Assembly (NCBI GenBank): GCA_036231565.1 | Contig: JAZAHA010000024.1 | Location: 1-64,000 of the forward strand | From: Maricaulis sp036231565 | GTDB taxonomy: Bacteria; Pseudomonadota; Alphaproteobacteria; Caulobacterales; Maricaulaceae | DNA length: 64,000 bases | Reading direction: 5' to 3' | Shown here: one piece after another, positions 43,656-52,710 of the stretch | Numbering within the stretch: position 1 is the first letter of the stretch | How the letters are laid out: every line of letters starts with the position of its first letter | Position numbers and translations under genes: made by a program | The notes under the pieces: generated by a model | What the model was told of the DNA's origin: nothing | What the model saw: the letters and a program-made list of their open reading frames with translations, nothing else | Database searches by the model: none

Positions 43656-45317
43656 CTATTCGCAACCCGGCAGCCTGCCGGGTACCGGCGGAGAGGCCAG
43701 CCCGACATTCCAGTGCCAGCCCTGGCCGCCTGCAGCCCTGCGGCGGCAAACCAGTTCCTCGACGAACTCATACATGCCCGGAAGCACGTTCTCGCCCGCC
43801 TGCGGCGTTTCGCCGAAATGCATGTAGGCGCGCGTCTGTCCGTAATTCGGCCAGGCCGCCGCGCCGTCCGCGACCGGTTCGCCGGTTCGCGCAAAGCTGG
43901 ACCAGTAGCCGGTCATCGCATCGGCATAAGCGGCTTCTTCCGGCGTATCCGGCAGGGGCGGCCAGTAGGGCGGTGTGCGGTCGGTATTGCCGAACATGTA
44001 GGGCAGTTCCGCCGCGTGGAAGGCGTGCAGGCCGCGCTCGTCGGCTGCCGGATAGCCGTGGTCGAACATGTAGAGATAACCCGGCTGCCCGAGGGCTTCC
44101 TGGCTGCGCACCAGGCGCTCGGCGGTCCAGCTGTACAAGGCGTCTCGGGTGGTTTCGTAGATGCTCTCCTGCAGGTCGTCGCTTGGGTAGAGCTGCAGGA
44201 AATCATCTGCCATATCACCATAGAGTTCGCGGATGCGGCTCTCATAGGCCTCGGCGCTGTCCGGGACGGCGGGAGCCAGCGCGGTCAGTGTGCGGATCTC
44301 GCCCTGGTTGAAACCGGCAAGGATCGGCACGCCGGCCTGTTCGCCCCGGTCGAAGGTCTCGACCAGTTGGCGCGGCAGGGCGTGTCCGTCGACCGTGCCG
44401 GAAGTGAGATAGCCGGCAGCCAGCGCACCATCGGTCACGGCTTGGGCATCCATGGCGCGCAGTTCGGCGATATCCGCCGCCCCGAGCTGGTTGGCGATAT
44501 AGGCGCCGACGGCTTCGGCCGCATAGGCGCCGTGGACCGGACGTTTCAGTTCCGGCGTCGAGATCATGTAGGCGCTCTGGGCAATAGCGCGCGAGAACAG
44601 GCCGCGAGCGGCGGGGGCTGCCATCAGATACATCACGCTCAGACCGCCGGCGGATTCACCGGCGATCGTGACATTGTCTGCATCGCCGCCGAATGCGCCG
44701 ATATTGTCCTGTATCCAGCGCAGGGCCTGGATCTGGTCGAGAAGCCCGTAATTGCCGGACACGCCATCGGGCGATTCCGCACTGAGTTCGGGGTGGGCCA
44801 GATAGCCCAGCACGCCGAGGCGGTAGTTGATCGACACAACGATCATGCCCTCCTGCGCCAGACGGGCGCCGTCATAGAGCGGTTCCCGGGTCGATCCCGC
44901 CGACAATGCGCCGCCGTGAATCCACACGAAAACCGGTGCGTTTTCGGCATTCTCCGGCGCCCAGATATTCAGGCTGAGGCAATCCTCGCTGACCGGGGTG
45001 ATGTCCGAAGCATAGATGCTGGTCGTTTCACGCACGCGTTGCACACAGGATGGACCGTAATCATTCGCCTGCAGCGTATCCTGCCAGGGCTCCATCGGCT
45101 GTGGCGGCGTCCAGCGGGCGTCACCGACCGGTGGACGGGCGTAGGGGATGCCCTTGAAGACATGGAGCCCGTCTGCGGCCTGTCCGGAGATCCGTCCGGC
45201 CGGGGCATCGACCACCGGCGTGCCGCCCGGATCTGTCTGGGCGCAGGCCGCAGAACCGGCGAGCAGGCAGGCGAGGGCACCGGCCCTGAGGGCGGGCGTA
45301 TCGAGTTTCCAGGTCAT
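43656..45317 (-). CDS. Type-B carboxylesterase, exported
   Basis: The product is 553 residues. It has a signal sequence (ACLLAGSAACAQ) and the full carboxylesterase/lipase type B fold: FKGIPYARPPVG, EDCLSLNIWAPE, the oxyanion loop VWIHGGAL, nucleophile motif GESAGGLSV (Ser near 222), an acidic residue in NQGEIRTLT, and catalytic His in FHAAELPYMFG. Its role should be periplasmic ester cleavage. The start overlaps the MFS stop as ATGA, so the two are co-translated. The esterase at 46913 is a diverged paralogue with the same order of motifs. The frame could be opened upstream, but that extension lies inside the transporter gene. Confidence 0.9.
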   Translation of the reverse strand: MTWKLDTPALRAGALACLLAGSAACAQTDPGGTPVVDAPAGRISGQAADGLHVFKGIPYARPPVGDARWTPPQPMEPWQDTLQANDYGPSCVQRVRETTSIYASDITPVSEDCLSLNIWAPENAENAPVFVWIHGGALSAGSTREPLYDGARLAQEGMIVVSINYRLGVLGYLAHPELSAESPDGVSGNYGLLDQIQALRWIQDNIGAFGGDADNVTIAGESAGGLSVMYLMAAPAARGLFSRAIAQSAYMISTPELKRPVHGAYAAEAVGAYIANQLGAADIAELRAMDAQAVTDGALAAGYLTSGTVDGHALPRQLVETFDRGEQAGVPILAGFNQGEIRTLTALAPAVPDSAEAYESRIRELYGDMADDFLQLYPSDDLQESIYETTRDALYSWTAERLVRSQEALGQPGYLYMFDHGYPAADERGLHAFHAAELPYMFGNTDRTPPYWPPLPDTPEEAAYADAMTGYWSSFARTGEPVADGAAAWPNYGQTRAYMHFGETPQAGENVLPGMYEFVEELVCRRRAAGGQGWHWNVGLASPPVPGRLPGCE

Positions 45318-46684
45318 GAGGCATCTCCTTGCTTGGCCTCTTCGCGTGCGAGCACACGCGCCAGGCCGAGGAACAGGGCGATCGCCAGGCCGTAGAACGG
45401 TACCAGCGTGTACAGGGCGATCTGCAGGGAATTGTCGGGGAAGCTGGCGCGGAAGAAGTCGCTGGCAATGCCGACATAGGTCGGCCCCAGGCCAAGGCCG
45501 ATGAAGTTCATGACCAACAGGAGCAGGGCGCCGGACATCACCCGCTGGTCCGGCCGGACTTCTTCCTGGACCAGGGCCACCGAGGACGACAGGTAGAAAT
45601 AGTTCAGGAAGCTGGGCCCGATCAGGAACAGGGTGGCCAGCTGCCAGCCGGGAGCCCAGACAAACCCGATATAGAAGGGAATGCACAGGGCCAGCGAGGC
45701 GGCCGGGATCAGCGCGTAGTAGCGTTTGGATAACCGGGTGAAGCGGTCGATCGCCCAGCCGGACGTGAAGATGCCGGCACTCATGCCGATCCCGACGACC
45801 AGGGCGTACCAGACGGCGATCTCGTTCAGGGTCATGCCCTTTTCGCGCATCAGGAAGAGCGCGGTGAAATTGCCCAGCCCGTAGGTGATGAACTGTGTCG
45901 CGCCACTGCCCAGCGCCGCCAGCATGAGCGCCTTGTGGGAAAAGAACATTTTCAGCGTGACCCAGAAGCCGGACGGTTCGGAGGCAAGGTCAGGATCGGG
46001 CTCGTCGAGGCCGCCGCGCTTCGGCTCGCGAACGAAAACGGCGACGACAATGGCGGCCACCAGGCCGACACCGCCGAGCACGTAGAAGGCGTCGCGCCAG
46101 CTGAAGGCTGCGGCGATCGATGCGCCAAAGGCAATGCCCAGTGCCGCTCCGATCGGCGGGCCGAGATTGAAGATGCCCAGTGCCGTGCCGCGGCGGCCCC
46201 TGGGGAAGTAATCCGTGATGATCGCATAGGATGGCGGAACGCCACCGGCCTCGCCGAAGCCCACCGTCATGCGCGCCACGACGAGTTGACCGTAATTGCG
46301 GGCCGCGCCGCAGGCGATCGTCGCGGCGCTCCAGATCGCGCAGGCCAGCGCCAGGATGCCGACGCGGTTTGTCTTGTCCGCCAGCCAGCCGACGGGAATG
46401 GCTATGAAACAGTAGAAGAAGGCGAAGTAGAGCCCGCCGATCAGGCCCAGCTGGCTGTCCGATATACCCAGCGTGTCCTGGATCGGCTTGGCCAGGATCG
46501 ACAGAAGCTGGCGGTCGAGGAAGTTGAGGACGTAGACAAAGCACAGGATGACCAGCACCACCCAGGCGCGGCGCCCGGGTGCAGGCGGGCTGGCGGCCGC
46601 GTCTCCGGCCGGTTCAAGCCGGGGCTTCACACCGGGTTCGGCGGGAATCTGGGTGATCTCGGGGCTCGGTGGCTCAGCGCTCAT
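45314..46684 (-). CDS. Spinster-like MFS transporter
   Basis: The product is 456 residues with about twelve membrane helices. The family strings are FVYVLNFLDRQLLSILAKPI, IPVGWLADKTNRVGIL and MTVGFGEAGGVPPSYAIITD, and it is a paralogue of the transporter at 24597 in the IS6-flanked block; both stand directly beside an esterase gene. The N-terminal tail of about 55 residues is Pro/Glu-rich and cytoplasmic. A GGAGGAG site precedes the ATG at 46684. It is the first gene of the pair with the 43656 esterase and lies 174 bp downstream of an operator-like palindrome at 46858. It probably takes up or exports a product of the esterases. Confidence 0.88.
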   Translation of the reverse strand: MSAEPPSPEITQIPAEPGVKPRLEPAGDAAASPPAPGRRAWVVLVILCFVYVLNFLDRQLLSILAKPIQDTLGISDSQLGLIGGLYFAFFYCFIAIPVGWLADKTNRVGILALACAIWSAATIACGAARNYGQLVVARMTVGFGEAGGVPPSYAIITDYFPRGRRGTALGIFNLGPPIGAALGIAFGASIAAAFSWRDAFYVLGGVGLVAAIVVAVFVREPKRGGLDEPDPDLASEPSGFWVTLKMFFSHKALMLAALGSGATQFITYGLGNFTALFLMREKGMTLNEIAVWYALVVGIGMSAGIFTSGWAIDRFTRLSKRYYALIPAASLALCIPFYIGFVWAPGWQLATLFLIGPSFLNYFYLSSSVALVQEEVRPDQRVMSGALLLLVMNFIGLGLGPTYVGIASDFFRASFPDNSLQIALYTLVPFYGLAIALFLGLARVLAREEAKQGDAS

Positions 46685-46857
46685 GCCCGCTCCTCCGCTC
46701 GCGGGGCCGGCAGGCCGTGCTGCATGGTGATCGAACGGATGCCCGCGACGGGGCGATCCGGATAATCCGGCATGTGACGCACCGGTGTCCTCCCGAAATC
46801 TCTGGCTCTCCTGGCCGGTTGAAACGCATCTTGAGCGGGCCGGACTCGCGATGTCAA

Positions 46858-46883
46858 CATTCATTCGAATGTGTGTGAATGAC
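46858..46883. promoter_or_regulatory. Operator-like palindrome, TTCACACAC-N7-TGAATG type
   Basis: CATTCA-N12-TGAATG spans 46858-46881. On the minus strand it reads TTCACACAC, seven bases, TGAATG, exactly as the site at 52621-52642. It lies upstream of the MFS/esterase pair and just after the second esterase gene. Confidence 0.55.
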
Positions 46884-46912
46884 TTTTGAGGCCCGGCCCC
46901 GCCGTCACGGGG

Positions 46913-48571
46913 TTATTCTCCTGCGGCTCTCCCGGTCCGGCAGGTCTGCGGTGCATTGATCCCGACCTGCAGGAACCACTGTTCGCCCCGTGTGCGTTGC
47001 CGTTCGACCCAGTCGCGGTGAAACTCGTACATGCCGGGAACCGGGTCGTGTTCGAGATGCGGCGCGTCGTCGAAACGCATGAAGGACTGGTCTTGCGCAT
47101 AGGGCAGCCAGTCGGGGCCGGCCTGGCTGACCGGCCGCCCGGTCGCGGCGAAGGAGACCCAGTAGTCGATCATGGTCGTTGACAGGGCCGCGTCTGTCTC
47201 GCCGTCCGGCACCGGCCAGTGTTCGGTCAGGACGGCATTCTCGCCGGTCTGGCCGAAAACGAACGGCAGTTCGCTGGCGTGAAACCCGCAGATGCCGCGC
47301 GCTCGGGCGGCCGGATAGCAATGATCGAACATGTACAGATAGGAGGGCACCCCGATATCGGCCTGGGATCGCGCCAGGTGTTCGCCGGCCCAGCCATAGA
47401 CCGTGTCGCGAAAGGCGTCGAAGGTCGCCTGTTCCGGATCGTCGGGGGGATAGACCGCCAGGTAAGCGTCTGCGTACGCGCCGTATCCGCACCGGATCAG
47501 CTCCTCATACGCTTCGGGCGTGTCCGGTGCGGCCGGTACCAGAGCGCGCTGGGTTCGCAGTTCGTCGCTGTTGAAACCGGCCAGCAGCGGCACGGGGGCC
47601 TGGGCGCTGCGGTCCAGCAGGTCGACGATCTGCCCGGGCAGGGCCCATCCGTCGATCGTCCCCTGGCTGTTGAAGCGGAGACGCGCGGTCTCCTGCGTCA
47701 GGACTTCAGCGTCCAGATCGCGCAGGCCGGCTAGGGTGCTGCGACCCAGGGCGCGTCCCACTCTCAGACCGGTGTCCTCCGCCGAGGGCAGGCCGAAGAC
47801 CGACCGGTCCAGCGCCGGGAAGGCCCGGAGATTTGTGCTCTGGACGATGGCCTTGTCGAACAGGCCCTCGGCAAGCGGCGAGATCATCAGATATGTCACG
47901 CTCAGGGCGCCGGCGGACTCGCCCATCACGGTCACATTGTCCGGATCGCCTCCGAAGGCCGCCACATTGTCGCGGATCCAGCGCAGCGCCTCGATCTGGT
48001 CGAGCAGACCGTAATTGCCGGAGACGCCATGGGGCGATTCCGCGCTGAGTTCGGGGTGCGCCATCCAGCCCAGTGCGCCGAGCCGGTAGTTGATCGATAT
48101 GAAGACAATGCCCCGCTCGGCGAAGACGGTGCCGTCATACATGGGTTGTGCTGCGCCGCCGATGCGCAGGGACCCGCCGTGAATCCACACCATGACCGGC
48201 GCGTCCCGGGCGTCTGCCGGTGCCCACACGTTGAGACTGAGACAGTCCTCGGACATTGCTGCCGGCGGATCATTGTAGATGCTGGTGGCAGGGATGGACT
48301 GCTGGATACAGCCCGGACCGAAAGCCGTCGCGTCCAGAACGCCGGCGCGGGGCAGGACGGGCTGTGGCGCGCGCCAGCGCAGGGCACCGACCGGCGGCTG
48401 TGCGTAGGGAATGCCCTTGAAGCTGACGACGCCATTTGCGCGCGCACCCTGCAGGGTTCCGCTCGCGGTCTGGACCCTGGGCGCTGACGCCGTTTCGGGG
48501 TGGCTGCACCCGGTCACGAGAAGCGCTGCGAGTGCGGAAACGGCGATCAGGGATTTTGCGGCGGCGATCAT
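46913..48571 (-). CDS. Type-B carboxylesterase lipoprotein
   Basis: The product is 552 residues with a lipoprotein signal (AALLVTGCSHPE, lipobox LVTGC), so it is membrane anchored. Type-B carboxylesterase motifs are complete: FKGIPYAQPPVG, EDCLSLNVWAP, VWIHGGSL, the nucleophile GESAGALSV, an acidic residue in NSDELRTQR and the His in FHASELPFVFG. It follows the M28-like gene by 4 bp and ends the leftward operon that begins with the MHS transporter. Two distinct esterases in one cluster suggest that the substrate has more than one ester bond or that several related esters are used. Confidence 0.9.
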   Translation of the reverse strand: MIAAAKSLIAVSALAALLVTGCSHPETASAPRVQTASGTLQGARANGVVSFKGIPYAQPPVGALRWRAPQPVLPRAGVLDATAFGPGCIQQSIPATSIYNDPPAAMSEDCLSLNVWAPADARDAPVMVWIHGGSLRIGGAAQPMYDGTVFAERGIVFISINYRLGALGWMAHPELSAESPHGVSGNYGLLDQIEALRWIRDNVAAFGGDPDNVTVMGESAGALSVTYLMISPLAEGLFDKAIVQSTNLRAFPALDRSVFGLPSAEDTGLRVGRALGRSTLAGLRDLDAEVLTQETARLRFNSQGTIDGWALPGQIVDLLDRSAQAPVPLLAGFNSDELRTQRALVPAAPDTPEAYEELIRCGYGAYADAYLAVYPPDDPEQATFDAFRDTVYGWAGEHLARSQADIGVPSYLYMFDHCYPAARARGICGFHASELPFVFGQTGENAVLTEHWPVPDGETDAALSTTMIDYWVSFAATGRPVSQAGPDWLPYAQDQSFMRFDDAPHLEHDPVPGMYEFHRDWVERQRTRGEQWFLQVGINAPQTCRTGRAAGE

Positions 48572-48575
48572 CAGG

Positions 48576-49898
48576 CTACCTCAGGGCGCGCTCAAGCAGG
48601 CGTTGGAAGGCGAGCGTCGTTTCCGTCACGGCGGCGGCAGACACGCAGCGTCCGTCATCGTCCGCGACGTGATGGAACTGGTGGACGCCGAAAATGCCGG
48701 CGACCGGCGCATAGCCGGCCTCGATCACATTGGTCAGTTCGCCGGCAGACAGTTCCTCGCTCGAATACGGGGCTTCCAGGCCGGAAAGCCCGGCGAATTC
48801 CTCGGTGGCGGCCGGTACGAGGTGCGGGCTCACGACAAGATAGCGCTGGGAATCCGTGCCGGGCAGCGGGCGGCGCGCACCGACACCGGAATGCCAGTCC
48901 CGGGCAGCGAGATTGGCGCCGAGATGCAGCCAGAAGGCCGTTTCGCCGGGCGGCGGCGCCACGTTGTGGAGCAGCTCTTCAGCGCCGAGATACTGGTATT
49001 CATGGCCACTGTTGCAGACGAAGGCCAGGTCGAAATCCGGTGCGTGCCGGCTCGCCCACCGCGCCATGTGCAGCCAGGCCGCGATACCGCCGCCGCGTTC
49101 GCCGGCGCAGGTGAACCAGCCGGATCGCGGGGTCGAGACGACGAGCCATCGGCCACGGTTCCGGTCGAGTGTACCGACAAGGTTGAAAGCCGGGCGGCGG
49201 CCACCCTGTCCGGTTATCGTCAGGCGTGCCGGCTGTGATGATTGTGCCGCTGCGAGGAAGGGGGCTGCGTCGTCCGGCGCCATCAAGGCGATCGGCCTGT
49301 CGTAGAGCGGCGCGCGGCCGTCCGTATTCAGGGCGATGATCTTGCCGCTCGGCCCGTTCGTGATGATGACACAGGCCAGCGCGCCCTGATCGAAGGCCGC
49401 CCGGACCGGCCCGGCCACGCCGGGCCAGAACATGGACGACCAGCGCGCATGGGCCAGATCCACGAGGGCTGTCGCGCCGGCAAGCGGCCCGTCTGCGCGT
49501 CCGTGACTGTCGACGCGGATGAGCGGCGCAGTCAGGCCGTCCGGCGGTGTCGTCTGCACTATGGGTTGAGGCCACAGTGCCGCCCGTTCACCCCCCGCGA
49601 CAATTTCCGATGTGTCAGGTGTGAACCAGGGAGCGGCGAAGGACTGTCTTTGCGTCCGGAAACTGATCGCTTCCAGCTCTTCCTCCAGCCATGCGCCGCA
49701 CGCCTCGTCGCCCGGCCCGCCGGACTGCTTGTTACCGAACCCGATGTAGCGTTGCAGGTCCCGGGCGATGCTGTCATGGGCATCGCCGGAATCGCTGGCG
49801 GATGCTGCGGGCGCCGAGGCGATGAGAGGGGTGGCCGCCGACGCGGCCAGAAAGCCCCGCCGGGTCGCCGAAAGACCGGTCCTGTTTCCGCTACGCAT
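48576..49898 (-). CDS. Exported M28-like peptidase/hydrolase, uncertain activity
   Basis: The product is 440 residues. The N-terminus has a Tat-type signal (SATRRGFLAASAATP). Residues about 35-85 and 255-440 resemble the zinc-dependent M28 aminopeptidase fold (DLAFVCNSGHEYQYLGAEEL), with a PA-like insert between them (GPLAGATALVDLAHARW to ACVIITNGPSGK). The usual set of zinc ligands is not clearly visible, so it may be an inactive or altered-specificity member. It starts 8 bp inside the end of the transporter gene and is followed by the esterase gene after 4 bp, so the three are one operon. An amidase/peptidase-like step on the imported compound is possible. Confidence 0.55.
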   Translation of the reverse strand: MRSGNRTGLSATRRGFLAASAATPLIASAPAASASDSGDAHDSIARDLQRYIGFGNKQSGGPGDEACGAWLEEELEAISFRTQRQSFAAPWFTPDTSEIVAGGERAALWPQPIVQTTPPDGLTAPLIRVDSHGRADGPLAGATALVDLAHARWSSMFWPGVAGPVRAAFDQGALACVIITNGPSGKIIALNTDGRAPLYDRPIALMAPDDAAPFLAAAQSSQPARLTITGQGGRRPAFNLVGTLDRNRGRWLVVSTPRSGWFTCAGERGGGIAAWLHMARWASRHAPDFDLAFVCNSGHEYQYLGAEELLHNVAPPPGETAFWLHLGANLAARDWHSGVGARRPLPGTDSQRYLVVSPHLVPAATEEFAGLSGLEAPYSSEELSAGELTNVIEAGYAPVAGIFGVHQFHHVADDDGRCVSAAAVTETTLAFQRLLERALR

Positions 49899-51558
49899 CG
49901 ATATTTCTCCGGAAGGTCTCCGGCAGGAAAAGCAGGCCGACAATCGCGGTCATCCCGGCGATGACCACAGGGTACCAGAGGCCGAAATGGATGTTGCCCG
50001 TCGCCGCCACCATCGCGAAGGCGGTGGTGGGGAGAAAGCCGCCGAACCAGCCATTGCCGATATGGTAGGGCAGCGACATCGAGGTATAGCGCACGCGTGC
50101 GGGAAACAGCTCCACGAGCATCGCCGCAAGCGGTGCATAGGCTGCGGTTACCATCAGCATGATCGCGACAATGATCGCGATGACGAGCGGCCGGTTGATC
50201 TGCGCCGGATCCGCTTCGCTGGGATATCCCGCCGCGATCAGCTCCGCGCCGACTGCGGTGCGGAAAGCGTCGATTGCCGTGGCCAGGCTGCTGGCATCGT
50301 GCTGCGCCGGATCGGGGGCGGTGATGACCGTGCCGCCGACATGAACCTGCGCAACCGAACCGGGCCGGGCGTCGGCATTGGTGTAGTTGATGCCGTTTCG
50401 CGCCAGATAGGCCTTCGCGATATCGCAGCTGGAGGAATCATAGGTGTTCCGGCCGATGGGGTCGAACTGGACGGAACATTCATCGGCAACTGCGACAACA
50501 GTGACAGGCGCCTCCCGTACCGCGCGGGCGAGTTCCGGATTGGCGGCGTGGGTGAGCGCCTTGAACAGCGGAAACAGGGTGAGGGCGGCCAGGATGCACG
50601 CCGTCATGATGATCTTCTTGCGGCCGATCTTGTCGCTCAGCCATCCGAAGAAGACGAAAGTCGGCGTCGCGATGATCAGCGCGATGACCAGCAGCACGTT
50701 CGAGGTCGCCGGGTCCACATCCGCAATCCGCTCCAGATAGAAGAGCGTGTAGAACTGGCCGGTATAGCCGATCACGGCCTGGCCGGCGACGCCGCCAAAA
50801 AGTGCGATGAGCACGTATTTGAGGTTCGACCAGCGCCCGAAGGCTTCCGCCAGCGGCGCCTTCGAGGTTGCACCCTCGTCCTTCATCTTCTGGAAGGTCG
50901 GGCTTTCCGACAGCTGGAACCGGATCCACAGGGAAATGGCCAGCAGGAAGATCGACAGCAGGAAGGGAATCCGCCAGCCCCAATCCGCAAAGGCGTCCTC
51001 GCCCATCAGCCCCCGCAGGCCGATAACCAGCAGCAGGGCGGCAAAAAGGCCGATTGTGGCCGTGGTCTGGATGAAGCTCGTGAAGAAACCGCGGCGTCCT
51101 TCCGGCGCGTGTTCGGCGACATAGGTCGCCGCACCGCCATATTCGCCACCTACCGCCAGCCCCTGAACGAGACGCAGCCCCACCAGGATGACCGGCGCAG
51201 CGATGCCGATCGTGGCGTAGTTCGGCAGGAAGCCGACGGCGAAGGTCGACAGGCCCATCAGACCCATCGTGACCAGGAAGGTGTATTTGCGTCCCACCAG
51301 ATCGCCGATGCGGCCGAACACGATCGAGCCCAGCGGCCGGATGGCAAAACCGGCGGCGAAGGCGGCAAGCGCCAGGATGAAGGCGGTCGTCTCGTTCACG
51401 CCCGAGAAGAACTGGGCCGAGATATAGCTGGCGAGCAGTCCGTAGAGATAGAAATCGAACCACTCGAACATTGTGCCGAGTGACGAGGCGGCAATGACCT
51501 TGATGTCACGGCGTCTCAGATCGCTCGCAGCGGCCGCTGCGTTCGCTGTGTCGGCCAT
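49891..51558 (-). CDS. MHS-type MFS transporter with large central loop
   Basis: The product is 555 residues of the metabolite:H+ symporter branch of the MFS. The signature region FEWFDFYLYG in helix 1, GRIGDLVGRKYTFLVTMGLMG and RLVQGLAVGGEYGGAATYVAEHAP are present. An extra segment of about 110 residues (about 350-465), with two cysteines (ECSVQFD, SSSCDIA), sits between later helices; long members of this subfamily have it too. A GGAGG site precedes the ATG at 51558. It heads the operon with the M28-like and esterase genes, and its spacer to the TetR gene carries the TTATTCGCTC site. It probably imports an organic acid released by the pathway. Confidence 0.88.
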   Translation of the reverse strand: MADTANAAAAASDLRRRDIKVIAASSLGTMFEWFDFYLYGLLASYISAQFFSGVNETTAFILALAAFAAGFAIRPLGSIVFGRIGDLVGRKYTFLVTMGLMGLSTFAVGFLPNYATIGIAAPVILVGLRLVQGLAVGGEYGGAATYVAEHAPEGRRGFFTSFIQTTATIGLFAALLLVIGLRGLMGEDAFADWGWRIPFLLSIFLLAISLWIRFQLSESPTFQKMKDEGATSKAPLAEAFGRWSNLKYVLIALFGGVAGQAVIGYTGQFYTLFYLERIADVDPATSNVLLVIALIIATPTFVFFGWLSDKIGRKKIIMTACILAALTLFPLFKALTHAANPELARAVREAPVTVVAVADECSVQFDPIGRNTYDSSSCDIAKAYLARNGINYTNADARPGSVAQVHVGGTVITAPDPAQHDASSLATAIDAFRTAVGAELIAAGYPSEADPAQINRPLVIAIIVAIMLMVTAAYAPLAAMLVELFPARVRYTSMSLPYHIGNGWFGGFLPTTAFAMVAATGNIHFGLWYPVVIAGMTAIVGLLFLPETFRRNIDA

Positions 51559-51659
51559 CGGCCGTCCTCCCCTTGTTGTCACCGCCGTGGAGCCGGTCTG
51601 GTGCCGGTTTCCCGCTGCGGGCTTGTGCTGCGCTCACAGGGAGGCGGCACAAACGAAAG

Positions 51660-51690
51660 TTATTCGCTCGCGTGATAGTGAAATAAGTGA
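51660..51690. promoter_or_regulatory. Operator-like inverted repeat upstream of the MHS operon
   Basis: TTATTCGCTC (51660-51669) is identical to the site at 41029, and an inverted relative, GAAATAAGTGAGCG, follows after nine bases. It lies 100 bp upstream of the transporter start and after the TetR stop. Confidence 0.5.
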
Positions 51691-51730
51691 GCGGACAGAT
51701 CAAGCGGAAAGGCGTCGACCTCTTCCGGTG

Positions 51731-52420
51731 TCAGTCCCGGGGGTCGGGGCCGCAGATCTTGTGGAAGCCTGCGGCCATGAACTGGGCCATGCGGGATTTG
51801 ACCGCCGCGTAGTCGTCGGACTTGCACAGACCGCCGGACAGCTTGTCGATCCGGCCGGTGCGCGCGAGGGTCAGCATCAGCGCGCCGCTGACGAAGTGAT
51901 AGCCCCAGAAGATGTTTTCCTCGGATGCGTGGGGCAGTGCCTTCTTGAGCAGACCGATCAGCCGCAGCACGACCGGATCGAAATGCTGGTCCATCAGCTC
52001 GGCGCCCCATTCGGGCGTGTTGGCGACCTGGGCGCTCAGGGCGCCATAATTGCGCCAGCCGGGGCCGCCCTCGATGTAAAGATCAAGGTCGGTGTCGAGG
52101 AAGGCATGCAGGGCACCTTCAACGGTCGGGTTGTCGCCGGCTTCCGCCTCATAGGCCTCCAGCGCCTTCATGCGGCGCTCGCAGGTAACCGCCGCTCGGC
52201 GCGCGAACACGGCGTCGAAAAGCGTCTGCTTGTCCTTGAAGTAATAGTTCAGCAGCGTGTGGTGAACGCCGACATCGCGCGCGACATCTTTCAGTGTGAC
52301 GCCATGCAGGCCGTTGCGGGAAAACAGAAACTCGGCAACGTCGAGAATCTGTTCCGTCGTCTCGGCGCGCTTTTCGGCCTTTGTCTGACGTTTTCGCGGG
52401 GTTTTGCGTTCCGCTGCCAA
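51731..52420 (-). CDS. TetR family regulator (second paralogue)
   Basis: The product is 229 residues. The helix-turn-helix lies in GVTLKDVARDVGVHHTLLNYYF. The ligand domain shows VEGALHAFLDTDLDLYIEGG and FWGYHFVSGALMLTLARTGRID, nearly the same as the paralogues at 42879 and 55210. The start appears to be TTG at 52420, with an AAAGGA site seven to eight bases upstream and no usable ATG before the DNA-binding domain. It stands between the MHS operon and the divergent TonB-dependent receptor gene; operator-like sites occur on both sides (51660 and 52621), so it probably controls both. Confidence 0.9.
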   Translation of the reverse strand: MAAERKTPRKRQTKAEKRAETTEQILDVAEFLFSRNGLHGVTLKDVARDVGVHHTLLNYYFKDKQTLFDAVFARRAAVTCERRMKALEAYEAEAGDNPTVEGALHAFLDTDLDLYIEGGPGWRNYGALSAQVANTPEWGAELMDQHFDPVVLRLIGLLKKALPHASEENIFWGYHFVSGALMLTLARTGRIDKLSGGLCKSDDYAAVKSRMAQFMAAGFHKICGPDPRD

Positions 52421-52620
52421 AGGCTGTCCTTTCGAATCATTCCATTCGTCTGCCGCAAGGCGTGCATGCCTGTCATAAACGCCCGGGCGGTCGCCTTACA
52501 ATAGGCTTGCCATAATGTGGGCACTCCCGGCCCGGCTTCCGTCATTCCCTCTAAGATATTGATGTCGCTGCAAGCCTGCTCCGATCCGTACGAGGCGCGA
52601 GATTTTCGCCGGGAAAGATC

Positions 52621-52642
52621 TTCACACACTTGTCAGTGAATG
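52621..52642. promoter_or_regulatory. Operator-like palindrome between TetR and receptor genes
   Basis: TTCAC-N10-GTGAA (52621-52640) lies 70 bp before the receptor gene. It shares the pattern TTCACACAC-N7-TGAATG with the site at 46858. The 290-bp divergent spacer holds no other structure I could define. Confidence 0.55.
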
Positions 52643-52710
52643 TTTTTGCCGGTAGCGTGACGGCATGATCAACGAGGTTGGCAAAAGACCGACCAGGGGA
52701 GGAAGTAGTG

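Noticed and set aside
45318..45686. N-terminal extension of the first type-B carboxylesterase
   Set aside because: It lies inside the transporter gene in a different frame, and the ATG at 45317 overlaps the transporter stop in a normal ATGA junction with a good ribosome-binding site.
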